Of a stretch of 64,000 nucleotides of DNA, positions 44,816 through 55,492 are shown piece after piece. The notes beneath the pieces were generated by a model. It had not been told where the DNA came from, did no database searches, and was given only the letters and a program-made list of their open reading frames with translations. Location of the stretch: the NCBI RefSeq assembly GCF_000344155.1, contig NZ_BAOQ01000013.1:1-64000 (forward strand). The letters are read 5' to 3'. The position numbers were made by a program, and so were the translations under genes. The stretch's first letter is position 1. Each line of letters begins with the position of its first letter. The stretch is from Gordonia paraffinivorans NBRC 108238. Its GTDB lineage: Bacteria > Actinomycetota > Actinomycetes > Mycobacteriales > Mycobacteriaceae.

Positions 44816-46867
44816 TCAGGCCGCCAGTCCCCGACGACGCAGCAGCGGGTCGATCTGCGGCTTGCGCCCGATCAGCTTCTCGTGCGCGGCCAGCGGGTCG
44901 ACGCTGTCACCGCGCGACAGGGTCGCCTCGGCGAAGCGTCGACCGTTCTCCCGCTCGAGGCCGCCCTCGGCGAGGAACCACTGCTCGGTCTCGGCGTCGA
45001 GCACCTCCGACCAGATGTAGCTGTAGTACCCGGCCGAGTAGCCGCCGCCGAAGATGTGATTGAAGTAGGCGCTGCGGTAGCGCGGCGGGATGAGTTCGGT
45101 CTTGAGTCCCGCGTCGGCGAGTGCCTTCGCCTCGAACGCCTCGACATCGGTGACGGCCTGCGCCTCGGCGGGCGTCAGGCGGTGCCAGGCGAGGTCGAGC
45201 GACGCGGCGGCGAGGTACTCGATGGTGGCGTGCGCGGACTCGGTGCCCGCCGATTCCCGTGCGGCGGCGGCCAGTTCGGCCGGGATGGGCTCCCCGGTCC
45301 GGTGGTGGATCGCATAATTGGCCAGCACATCCGGGTGCAGCGCCCACATCTCGTTGACCTGCGACGGGAACTCGACGAAGTCGCGCGGCACCGACGTGCC
45401 CGACTGCGACGGGTAGTCCACCGACGACAGCAGCCCGTGCAGGGTGTGCCCGAACTCGTGGAACAGCGTGGTCAGCTGGTCGATCGAGAGCAGGCACGGC
45501 TGTCCCTCGTCGGGCTTGGGCACGTTGAGGACGTTGACGATGATCGGCCGGTCGCCGAGCTTGCTCGACTGGTCGACGATGTTGTTCATCCACGCGCCGC
45601 CGCGTTTCGACGGACGCGCGAAGTAGTCGCCGAGGTACAGGCCGATGCCGACCCCCGAGTCGTCGCGGACCTCCCACACCCGCACGTCGGGGTGGTAGAC
45701 GGGCAACCCGGTCAGCTCGACGAACTGCAGGCCGTAGAGCTTGTTCGCCGCGTAGAACACGCCGCGGGTCAGCACGGTGTCGAGTTCGCAGTAGTCGGCG
45801 AATCCGTCGAGCGGGACCGTTGCCGTCGCCTTCTTCTCGCGTTCGAGCCAGAAGGTCAGGTCGGCCGGACCGATCTCGGCGTCGCCGGCGAACTCGCTGA
45901 GCCGCGTCAGTTCCCGGCCGCCGGCGCGCGTCGCCGACGCGTTGAGCTCGCGCAGGAAGTCGTCGACCGCGGACGGGTCGGGGGCGGTCTGCTCGGCGAT
46001 GACGTATTCCGCGTGGTCGCGGTAGCCGAGCAGCTCGGCCCGCCGGGCCCGAAGTCGCACGATCTCGAGGACGAGCTCGCGGGTGTCGTGCTCGTTGCCA
46101 CGGGAGCACCGGTTGACCGAGGCGTCGAAGACCTTCTGCCGCACCTGCGGATTCGTGAGTTCGGCGAGCACCGACTGACTCGTGGGCAGTTCCAGGGCGA
46201 TCAGATACCCGGTCTCGTGCCCGGCCTCTGCCGCGGCCCGTCGCGCGGCGGCGATCTGCCCCGCGGACAGCCCGTCGAGGTCGGACTCGTCGGCGACGAA
46301 CACCGCCGAGTCGTTGGTGTCGTCGAGGATCTTCTGCGAGAACGTCGTCGTGAGATAGGCGAGGCGGGACGCGATCGCGCGCATCTCCTCCTGTTCGGCC
46401 TCGCCGAGTCCGGCGCCCGCGCGCACCGCCTCGCGGTACCGCTTGTCGAGGAGGCGGCGCTGCGGCTCGGTCAGGTCGAGCTCGTCCGCGCGCTCGGCGA
46501 GGTCCTTGATGCGCGCGAACAGCACCGGATGCATCGCGATGGTGTTCGCGTGGTCGGTCAGCCGCGTCGAGAGCTCCTGGGAGATCTCGTTGCGCCTCGG
46601 GTTGGTGTCGGGGCCGACGAGGTTGAAGAAGATGCCCGACGCGCGCGCGAGGTCACGCCCGGACAACTCCAGCGCCTCGACGGTGTTGCCGAAGGTCGGC
46701 GGGTCCTCGTTCGCCGCGATGGCCTCGACCTCGGCGAGGTGCGATTCCATGGCCGCGGTGAACGCGGGCAGGAAGTCGTCGTCGGAGATCGACGCGAAGT
46801 CGGGTAGTCCGTAGGGCAGATCGCTGTGTGCCAGTACCGGATTGGTCGAGCCGTCCTGCCCTGCCAT
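44816..46867 (-). CDS. M3-family zinc peptidase (peptidyl-dipeptidase Dcp-like)
   Basis: A soluble, large helical metallopeptidase of about 683 residues with the HEFGHTLHGLLS zinc motif and the downstream FVEFPSQVNEMW and YYSYIWSEVLDAE motifs that complete the M3 active site. It trims dipeptides or cleaves oligopeptides in the cytoplasm. The ATG at 46867 has GAGGGG upstream; an ATG at 46885 overlapping the lepA stop (TGATG) is an alternative and would couple the two. Confidence 0.93.
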   Translation of the reverse strand: MAGQDGSTNPVLAHSDLPYGLPDFASISDDDFLPAFTAAMESHLAEVEAIAANEDPPTFGNTVEALELSGRDLARASGIFFNLVGPDTNPRRNEISQELSTRLTDHANTIAMHPVLFARIKDLAERADELDLTEPQRRLLDKRYREAVRAGAGLGEAEQEEMRAIASRLAYLTTTFSQKILDDTNDSAVFVADESDLDGLSAGQIAAARRAAAEAGHETGYLIALELPTSQSVLAELTNPQVRQKVFDASVNRCSRGNEHDTRELVLEIVRLRARRAELLGYRDHAEYVIAEQTAPDPSAVDDFLRELNASATRAGGRELTRLSEFAGDAEIGPADLTFWLEREKKATATVPLDGFADYCELDTVLTRGVFYAANKLYGLQFVELTGLPVYHPDVRVWEVRDDSGVGIGLYLGDYFARPSKRGGAWMNNIVDQSSKLGDRPIIVNVLNVPKPDEGQPCLLSIDQLTTLFHEFGHTLHGLLSSVDYPSQSGTSVPRDFVEFPSQVNEMWALHPDVLANYAIHHRTGEPIPAELAAAARESAGTESAHATIEYLAAASLDLAWHRLTPAEAQAVTDVEAFEAKALADAGLKTELIPPRYRSAYFNHIFGGGYSAGYYSYIWSEVLDAETEQWFLAEGGLERENGRRFAEATLSRGDSVDPLAAHEKLIGRKPQIDPLLRRRGLAA

Positions 46868-46884
46868 GCCGTCCCCTCTCGCCA

Positions 46885-48786
<1,902 letters not shown>

Positions 48787-48824
48787 GTTCTCATGAGCGC
48801 CGCCGCTCGCGCCGAGGCGCTACC

Positions 48825-49517
48825 GTGACAGCCGTGTCAGCCGACTCACCGAACAGTCCCGAGGTGGCCGTCTCGATCGTCGAGACCGACGACGTCGCCG
48901 CCGCCGTGCACCACCCGGCCGGTACGCCGCGCGCGACGATCGTCCTCGCGCACGGCGCGGGCGGCAACCGCGACACCGTCATCATGCGGGCGCTCGCCGA
49001 CGAGCTCTCGGCCCGCGGGTACGTCGTCGCGCGCATCGACCTCCCCTACCGCCGGCGCCGCCCGAAGGGGCCGCCGAGTCCGTCGACCTCGCCCGCCGAC
49101 CGCGACGGCATCCGCGCGGCCTGCGCGTTCTTCCGGGTCGAGTCCGACGGCCCGCTGTTCGTCGGCGGGCACTCCTACGGCGGGCGGCAGGCGTCGACGG
49201 CGGTCGCCGAGGACGGTTCCGCACTCGCCGACGGCCTGCTGCTGACGTCCTATCCGCTGCACCCGCCGGGCAAGCCCGACCGGCTGCGCACCGAGCACCT
49301 GCCCTCGATCACCGTGCCGACCCTCGTCGTGCACGGCAGCACCGACCCGTTCGGCACCTCCGCGGAGATGGCCGAGGCGATCGCACTGATCCCCGCGCCG
49401 ACGCGCATCGTCGACGTCGAGAAGGTCGGCCACGACCTCAACCCGAAGAGGAAGCCGACGCCGGCGCTGACCGCCGACGCCGTGGACGAGTTCCTGATGC
49501 GAGAATCGGGCGCGTGA
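48825..49517 (+). CDS. alpha/beta hydrolase of the KANL3/Tex30-like family
   Basis: A 230-residue protein with LAHGAGGNRDT (oxyanion), GGHSYGGRQAS nucleophile elbow, an Asp near HGSTDPFG and a late His in VGHDLNP. The family is dienelactone-hydrolase-like with unknown substrates. The GTG start is divergent from lepA with 38 bases between. Its stop overlaps the PemK-like gene (GTGA), implying joint expression. Confidence 0.85.
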   Translation: MTAVSADSPNSPEVAVSIVETDDVAAAVHHPAGTPRATIVLAHGAGGNRDTVIMRALADELSARGYVVARIDLPYRRRRPKGPPSPSTSPADRDGIRAACAFFRVESDGPLFVGGHSYGGRQASTAVAEDGSALADGLLLTSYPLHPPGKPDRLRTEHLPSITVPTLVVHGSTDPFGTSAEMAEAIALIPAPTRIVDVEKVGHDLNPKRKPTPALTADAVDEFLMRESGA

Positions 49518-49942
49518 CGACACGCCGCATCGAGCCACGTCTGCGTCCGACCGCAGACGTCGCCCGCACGATCAGTTACACCCCCGACCTCGACGGCGAC
49601 GCCGACCCCGGCGAGATCGTGTGGACCTGGGTCGCCTACGAGGACGACCCCGATCAGGGCAAGGATCGCCCGGTGCTCGTGGTCGGCCGCGACGCCAACG
49701 CCGAGACCGCCGACGACGTCCTCGGACTCATGCTCTCCAGCAAGGACCACCACCGCGACGACGCCAACTGGCTCGCCATCGGGACGGGCACGTGGGACTC
49801 GCAGAACCGGCCGAGCTTCGTCCGCCTCGACCGCGTCCTGGTCGTCGACGCCGACGGCATCCGCCGCGAGGGCGCCATCCTCGACCGCAAGCGGTTCGAC
49901 GCGATCGCCGTCGAGCTGCGGGCGCGGTACGGCTGGCGCTGA
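49514..49942 (+). CDS. PemK/MazF-family (CcdB-fold) protein without adjacent antitoxin
   Basis: The 142-residue protein contains the PemK/MazF-type start of the fold (PGEIVWTWVAYEDDPDQGKDRP, continued by VLVVGR) and ends with a strand-helix module (RPSFVRLDRVLVVD). MazF-type toxins cut mRNA; orphan members found in actinobacterial chromosomes may be RNases or have lost activity. No antitoxin-sized gene lies beside it: upstream is the hydrolase it is coupled to, downstream it converges on the transglutaminase with 15 bases between. Confidence 0.75.
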   Translation: MTTRRIEPRLRPTADVARTISYTPDLDGDADPGEIVWTWVAYEDDPDQGKDRPVLVVGRDANAETADDVLGLMLSSKDHHRDDANWLAIGTGTWDSQNRPSFVRLDRVLVVDADGIRREGAILDRKRFDAIAVELRARYGWR

Positions 49943-49957
49943 GGGCCGGCACCGAGA

Positions 49958-50806
49958 CTAGGCCAGTCGCGTGATCTCCACGATCACGTCTAGGTCCTTG
50001 GCCTTGCCACCGGTGTAGACGCCTTTCAGCGGCGACACGTCGGCGTAGTCGCGACCGATGCCCACCGACACGTGCTGTTCGGTGATCGGCGTGTTGTTCG
50101 TGGGGTCGATGTCCCACCAGCCGCCGGTCCACGCCTCGATCCACGCGTGACTCTGGCCCTGGACGGTCTTGTCGATCTTGGCGTCGGGCCTCGGGTGCAG
50201 GTACCCGGAGACGTATCGCGCCGGGATCCCCAGCCCGCGGAGCATCACCAGCGTCAGATGCGCGTAGTCCTGGCAGACGCCCTTGCGCTCGTTCCAGGCG
50301 TCGACGGCGGTGGTGTGCACGCCGGTCGTACCCGGCACGTACTCCATCTCCTCGTGGACGTACCGGGCGACCGCCTCGACCGTCTCCTCCGGGGTCAGCC
50401 CCTTGGCCACCCGCTTGGCCGCCGCGATGAGCTGCCGGTTCCTCGGGACGTACTCGGTGTACGACAGCATCTCGTCGTAGCGGTCCTTGACCTCTTCGCT
50501 GTTGAGGTCGTCCCACGTGGCCAGCTCGTCCTCGGGCACGCGCGGCCCGGGCTCGGTCTCCACCACCGACATGCCCGTCACCTCGAGCTCGTCGTGCGGC
50601 GCGTGGAGGTCGAAGGCGGTGACCGCGGTGCCCCAGTAGTCGGTGTAGCGGTAGGCACGCGTGGCGGGCACCGTCTCCACACGGTTGACGATGACGTTCT
50701 GGCGGGCGTCACTGCGCGGTGTGAGTCGGGCCTCGTTGTACGACGACGTCACCGGGCCGTCGTACGCGAACCCCGTGGAATGGACGACGCGTAGACGCCA
50801 GCTCAC
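49958..50806 (-). CDS. transglutaminase-like cysteine protease
   Basis: A 282-residue protein with an N-terminal bacterial transglutaminase-like beta domain (residues 1-100) and the papain-like core: catalytic Cys in ERKGVCQDYAHLTLVML, His in QSHAWIEAW and Asp in WDIDPTNNT. It ends a three-gene set with the alpha-E and ATP-grasp genes (junctions overlap). Family work on comparative genomics places this set in a predicted peptide synthesis/modification system; the substrate is unknown. Confidence 0.92.
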   Translation of the reverse strand: MSWRLRVVHSTGFAYDGPVTSSYNEARLTPRSDARQNVIVNRVETVPATRAYRYTDYWGTAVTAFDLHAPHDELEVTGMSVVETEPGPRVPEDELATWDDLNSEEVKDRYDEMLSYTEYVPRNRQLIAAAKRVAKGLTPEETVEAVARYVHEEMEYVPGTTGVHTTAVDAWNERKGVCQDYAHLTLVMLRGLGIPARYVSGYLHPRPDAKIDKTVQGQSHAWIEAWTGGWWDIDPTNNTPITEQHVSVGIGRDYADVSPLKGVYTGGKAKDLDVIVEITRLA

Positions 50807-51780
50807 AGTTCACTCTCCTCGATCACATGGCCATCGCTGACCCGCGCGTCGGCCCACGCGACGTACGGCGACACATGGAAGTACTGGTTGGTGACCGCCT
50901 CGTTGACCGCGCGGCAGGTGTCCTGCAGGTCGACGAGGCGGTCCTGCAGGCCGTCGAGCAGCTCCCCGGGTTCGAGGAACTCCAGCGAGCTCCGGGCCCG
51001 ACCGAGCAGGCGTTGCGCCTCCGCACGGGCACCGACGCGGCTCGACCCCTTCTCGAGCTGGCCGAGATTGTGTTCGGCGACGCTGAGCGCGTGGAAGATC
51101 GACCGCGGGAACAGCCGGTCGAGGAGCATGAACTCGACGATGTTCTCCGCGTCGAGCACGCCGCGGTAGGTGCGCAAGAAGGTGTCGTGCCCGCCCGCGG
51201 AGACCAGCACGTTGACCCACGCCGGGGACGACGTGCGATCGCCCGCGCGCGACAGCAGCATGCGGATCGTCATGTCCACGCGCTCCACCGAGCGCCCGAG
51301 CAGCAGGTACCGGTAGCCGTCGTCGTGGCTGAGCGTGGCGTCGGCGAGTCCGGCGAACATCGCGGCGCGGTTCTTGATGTACGAGAGGAACTCGTGCGGG
51401 CCCAGGCGGCGCGCCCGGCGTTCGGCCGCGTCGAGGCCGTTGTAGGTGGTGTTCAGACACTCCCACAACTCACTGGACGTGACTTCCCTTGCGCCACGCG
51501 CATTTTCACGCGCCGCGCGGATCAGGTCGACGATCGACCCCCGGGTGTCGGCGTCATAGGCGACGCGTTCGGTGAGCGACCAGACGTCGAGCTCGGAGTC
51601 GGTGTCGGGCGCGACGAGGCCCAGCACCTGGATCACGAGGCGGGCCTGCTGGTCGACGTCGACGGTGGTGTCCTCGAGCAGCTGGTGGATCGCGACGTCG
51701 AGGATGCGGGCCATGTCGTCGGCCCGCTCGACGTAGCGGCCGATCCAGTAGAGCGATTCGGCGTTGCGCGCCAGCATCAT
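50803..51780 (-). CDS. alpha-E domain protein
   Basis: A 325-residue all-helical protein of the alpha-E family, starting MLARNAESLYWIGRYVERAD, which is the family hallmark, with the repeat-like LLGRSVERVDMTIRML later. Its start overlaps the ATP-grasp stop and its end overlaps the transglutaminase start. Alpha-E proteins always travel with circularly permuted ATP-grasp enzymes and are thought to act with them; no catalytic role is known. Confidence 0.92.
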   Translation of the reverse strand: MMLARNAESLYWIGRYVERADDMARILDVAIHQLLEDTTVDVDQQARLVIQVLGLVAPDTDSELDVWSLTERVAYDADTRGSIVDLIRAARENARGAREVTSSELWECLNTTYNGLDAAERRARRLGPHEFLSYIKNRAAMFAGLADATLSHDDGYRYLLLGRSVERVDMTIRMLLSRAGDRTSSPAWVNVLVSAGGHDTFLRTYRGVLDAENIVEFMLLDRLFPRSIFHALSVAEHNLGQLEKGSSRVGARAEAQRLLGRARSSLEFLEPGELLDGLQDRLVDLQDTCRAVNEAVTNQYFHVSPYVAWADARVSDGHVIEESEL

Positions 51781-53552
51781 CGGGCATCACCACCCTGCAC
51801 GTGTTCGTCGGCGCCCTGTTGCTGTTGCTGTTGCTGCTGGGTCTGGGTGTGAACCGGATCGGGCGCGCTGTCCGCGGGGCGGGCCGCCGCGACCCCGCTG
51901 GAGGTGACCACCTTGGTGCCGGACAGCTCGCGCTCGGCCGCGGAGCTGCGGCCGGCGAGCACCCAGGTGTCTTTGGAGCCGCCGCCCTGGCTGGAGTTCA
52001 CGACGAGCGATCCCTCGGGCAACGCGACGCGGGTGAGGCCGCCGGGCAGCACCCACACCTTCTCGCCGTCGTTGACCGCGAACGGTCGCAGGTCGACGTG
52101 CCGCGGCCGGATCACGTCGTCGACCTTGGTGGGCACCGTCGACAGCTGCACGACCGGCTGGGCGATCCATCCGCGCGGGTCGTTGCGCACCTTGCGCGCC
52201 AGCGCGTCGAGTTCGGCCTTCGTGGACTCGGGCCCGAACACGATCCCGTATCCGCCCGATCCCTCGACGGGTTTGACGACGAGCTCGTCGATGCGGTCGA
52301 GGACCTCCTCGCATTCGTCGGGCAACCAGCAGCGCAGGGTGTCGACGTTCTGCAGGCTCGGTTTCTCGCCGAGGTAGTACTCGATGATCTCGGGCACGTA
52401 GGTGTAGATGAGCTTGTCGTCGCCCACGCCGTTGCCGACGGCGCTGGAGATGACCACGTTGCCGGCGCGGGCCGCGTTCAGCAGGCCGGCGACGCCGAGC
52501 ATCGAATCCGGCCGGAACTGCAGCGGATCGAGGAAGTCGTCGTCGATGCGCCGGTAGATGACGTCGACGCGCTGCTCGCCCTCGGTGGTCCGCATGTAGA
52601 CCACGTTGTCGCGGCAGAAGAGGTCTCGCCCCTCGACGAGCTCGACGCCCATCAGGCGTGCGAGCAGCGAGTGCTCGAAGTACGCCGAGTTCGCGACACC
52701 CGGGGTCAGCACGACGACGGTCGGGTCGGCCTCGTTGAAGGCCGCCGACGCACGGAGCGCACACAGCAGGTGACTCGGGTAGTCGGCGACCGCGCGCACC
52801 CGGTGCTTGGCGAACAGGTCCGGGAACACGCGCGACATCGCGCGACGGTTCTCGAGGACGTAGGAAACACCCGACGGCGAACGCAGGTTGTCCTCGAGCA
52901 CCCGGAAGTCGCCGTTCTCGTCGCGGATCAGGTCGATGCCGGCGACGTGGATGCGAACACCGTTGGGCGGCCTGATGTTTGCGGCCTGCCGATGGAAGTG
53001 CTCGCACGAGTGAACGAGACGTTTGGGCAGCACCCCGTCGCGCAGGATCTCCTGCTCGCCGTAGATGTCGTCGAGGAACAACTCGAGCGCCTGCACGCGC
53101 TGGGTGATGCCGGCCTCGAGCTTGTTCCACTCGGCGGCCGAAATCACGCGCGGCACAATGTCCAATGGGAACGGACGTTCCTGGCCCGACAACGAGAACG
53201 TGACGCCCTGGTCGAGGTAGGCCCGCCCGAGCGCCTCGACGCGCGCCTCCACGACGTCGGACTGCTCCTCGTCGGCGAAGGCCTTGTAGATGCCCCGGTA
53301 CGGCGGGCGGACCTCGCCCGACGCGTCGAACATCTCGTCATATGCCTTGCCGTAAGGGCCTTTTGAGTACCCCGCGAAGTTGCCGGTGAAACTGTCGGCG
53401 CCCGACTTCGCCGACCTGCCCGATCCCGCACCCTTGGCCGTACCCGAGCGCGTCGACGTCGACTTCCCTGATGTGCTCGACGAGCTGGTCTTCGCGGATG
53501 CGGCCTTACGCGCCGCCTTCTTGGCGGGCGCGCTTGTCGATGCGGGGGTCAT
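51777..53552 (-). CDS. circularly permuted ATP-grasp protein with a poly-Gln tail
   Basis: The 591-residue protein has a Ser/Lys/Ala-rich N-terminus (1-55), then the DUF404/407 (CP_ATPgrasp) core with VRIHVAGIDLIRDENGDFRV, EDNLRSPSGVSY, VVKPVEGSGGYGIVFGP and NSSQGGGSKDTWVL. It likely joins an amino acid or peptide through an acyl-phosphate step. The C-terminus carries an eight-residue glutamine run encoded by CAG/CAA repeats at 51816-51841. First gene of the trio. Confidence 0.92.
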   Translation of the reverse strand: MTPASTSAPAKKAARKAASAKTSSSSTSGKSTSTRSGTAKGAGSGRSAKSGADSFTGNFAGYSKGPYGKAYDEMFDASGEVRPPYRGIYKAFADEEQSDVVEARVEALGRAYLDQGVTFSLSGQERPFPLDIVPRVISAAEWNKLEAGITQRVQALELFLDDIYGEQEILRDGVLPKRLVHSCEHFHRQAANIRPPNGVRIHVAGIDLIRDENGDFRVLEDNLRSPSGVSYVLENRRAMSRVFPDLFAKHRVRAVADYPSHLLCALRASAAFNEADPTVVVLTPGVANSAYFEHSLLARLMGVELVEGRDLFCRDNVVYMRTTEGEQRVDVIYRRIDDDFLDPLQFRPDSMLGVAGLLNAARAGNVVISSAVGNGVGDDKLIYTYVPEIIEYYLGEKPSLQNVDTLRCWLPDECEEVLDRIDELVVKPVEGSGGYGIVFGPESTKAELDALARKVRNDPRGWIAQPVVQLSTVPTKVDDVIRPRHVDLRPFAVNDGEKVWVLPGGLTRVALPEGSLVVNSSQGGGSKDTWVLAGRSSAAERELSGTKVVTSSGVAAARPADSAPDPVHTQTQQQQQQQQGADEHVQGGDAR

Positions 53553-53635
53553 GAATTGTCATGGTGCCCCATGTCGGCGGAATCGGCACGATTGTCGGCA
53601 GACATGTCGTACACACCACTGCCCCACCGTTGCGT

Positions 53636-54790
53636 TCAGGCCGAACGCCGCACCGCGAGCGCCCGGCGGCGCACCCGGCGCACGACGTTGGCGGCCCGCG
53701 TCTTCAGCGGCGGCCCGACCTTCGGCAACGGAGCGGCGAGGATCATCTCGGCCATGGTGTCGAGCGCGACGTCGAGGACCTGGCCGTCGGTCGGCATCGG
53801 CACGTCGTCGTCGGCCCCGTCTGCGGACACGCGGAGGTCGGCGAGATCGCCGGTCACGTCGTAGCCCGCGTCGCGGATGGCCTCCACCATCTCCGTGGCC
53901 AGGCCGGCGGCCCACTGCCGGTGCTTGACGCTCAGCCCCTGCGGCGGGCCGGATTCGGCCTCGAAGAGGATCTCGCCGATCACCTGCCCCTTGATGATGC
54001 GCTCGTAGCGCCGCCACTCGATGGTGTCGGGCTGCAGCCGCTGGTTGAGGTGACGCAGGAATTCCGCCTGCGCCGCCGACAGCGAGCTGTTCAGGCTGGG
54101 CACCGGGATAGTGAGGGGCACGGGGTCGACGTTCATCGCGGCGAGGAACCGCTCCCACAGACCGTCGCCCTTCGTCCGGGTGCGCGGCACGGTCACGACG
54201 TGCACCCGCTCTGGCCCGACGAACCGCGCCCAGCGCGACAGGATGCCGACGTGGTCCTGGAACTCCCAGAACGGCTCGTCCTCGACGACGGGTTCACCCA
54301 CCCGATCGGGGTCGGCGCCGCCGACGGCGTTGGATTCCGCGGCGAACGCCACCGAGTCGACGAACTCGTCAAACGACGCGCGACGCTGGTTCTTGACGTT
54401 CTCCTGCCACACCGACGGCAGCTGGCGGGCGAGATCGCGCACCGTGGCGATCACGTGCACCTCGTCGGCGAAGGACAGATCGTCGAGGAGTTTCTCGATG
54501 TGCTCGGACGTGGCGGTGGAGAACAGCTCGTGCGAGATCAGCGAGGTCTGGGGCCAGGCCCTCATCTGTTTGACGAGCGTCGGCCAGACGCCGGCGAACG
54601 CCGGATCGGCCCAGTCCAGATAGCGCTCGGGCTGCAGATGGACCGCGGCGTGGAAGTGATCGGAGATGACGTTGCCCGGGTACAGCAGACCCGACGTCTG
54701 TAACGCCAGGTCGCGGTTGCGCCAGAGCCGATCCTGCAGGTGCGTGGTACCGGTCTTGGGCAGACCGATGTGTACATAGACAACGGACAT
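53636..54790 (-). CDS. sulfotransferase-family protein
   Basis: The protein (384 residues) starts MSVVYVHIGLPKTGTTHLQD, the 5'-phosphosulfate-binding P-loop of PAPS-dependent sulfotransferases, and has a VIATVRDLARQLPSVWQE segment matching the 3'-phosphate binding loop. The C-terminal 50 residues are basic. Such enzymes sulfate trehalose lipids or other envelope molecules in mycobacteria; the substrate here is not known. PAPS would need an APS kinase not in the window. Confidence 0.85.
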   Translation of the reverse strand: MSVVYVHIGLPKTGTTHLQDRLWRNRDLALQTSGLLYPGNVISDHFHAAVHLQPERYLDWADPAFAGVWPTLVKQMRAWPQTSLISHELFSTATSEHIEKLLDDLSFADEVHVIATVRDLARQLPSVWQENVKNQRRASFDEFVDSVAFAAESNAVGGADPDRVGEPVVEDEPFWEFQDHVGILSRWARFVGPERVHVVTVPRTRTKGDGLWERFLAAMNVDPVPLTIPVPSLNSSLSAAQAEFLRHLNQRLQPDTIEWRRYERIIKGQVIGEILFEAESGPPQGLSVKHRQWAAGLATEMVEAIRDAGYDVTGDLADLRVSADGADDDVPMPTDGQVLDVALDTMAEMILAAPLPKVGPPLKTRAANVVRRVRRRALAVRRSA

Positions 54791-55018
54791 GATGTCTCGA
54801 GCCTAGACTTTTGCGCACGATGATTCTTATCGGCGTCCTCGGGCGCCCCGCCGGATTTTGGGCTCGATGAACCCGGCTGGTAATGTTGTCCGCTGTTGCG
54901 GTGACGCCGTGAAGTTGCTTCACGAGCCGATCGCCGCGCGGGTGAGCCCGGGTCTGCCGGCGCGCCGCCCGAACCGAACAGACAGACATATCCACCAGCA
55001 ACGACAGAGGTAACACGC

Positions 55019-55282
55019 GTGGCGAACATCAAGTCCCAGATCAAGCGCAACCGCACCAACGAGAAGAACCGGCAGCGCAACCAGTCGGTGAAGTCGGAGC
55101 TGCGTACCTCGATCCGCCACTTCCGTGAGGCCGTCGACGCCGGTGACAAGGACAAGGCCATCGAGCTCGGCCGCTTCGCCAGCCGCAAGCTGGACAAGGC
55201 CGCCAGCAAGGGCGTCATCCACGCCAACCAGGCCGCCAACAAGAAGTCGGCCATCGCGCTCGCGGTCAACAAGCTCGGCTGA
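55019..55282 (+). CDS. rpsT: 30S ribosomal protein S20
   Basis: An 87-residue basic, all-helical protein with the family start [20 protein letters not shown] (GTG start with AGAGG upstream). It binds 16S rRNA in the 30S body. The 228-base leader before it shows no extra gene. It is divergent from the sulfotransferase and converges on holA. Confidence 0.97.
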   Translation: MANIKSQIKRNRTNEKNRQRNQSVKSELRTSIRHFREAVDAGDKDKAIELGRFASRKLDKAASKGVIHANQAANKKSAIALAVNKLG

Positions 55283-55288
55283 CACCCC

Positions 55289-55304
55289 TCGGCCCTCGGG
55301 CCGA
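55289..55304 (+). terminator. hairpin after rpsT
   Basis: TCGGCCC (55289-55295) and GGGCCGA (55298-55304) form a 7-bp stem with a very small loop, 7 bases after the rpsT stop. No U-run; a GC-type terminator is likely. Confidence 0.5.
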
Positions 55305-55492
55305 CCACGGCACGCCGCGCCGTCACATGTTCATACTCGCGTTCACCCCGGCAGCATCCACGCGGTTGCCGGGGTGATCGTCGTCGGTGGGGTCGGCGTG
55401 ATTGCGACGACGAGCCGGGGTTCACCGACCCGGCCACCGGCCGAGCAGGCGACGACGCAGCGCGGCGCCCGTGCTCCGGTCCCGCCGCTCCC

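Noticed and set aside
43829-46807. Rightward 992-codon open frame
   Set aside because: Antisense to the CDF and M3 peptidase genes; low-complexity product.
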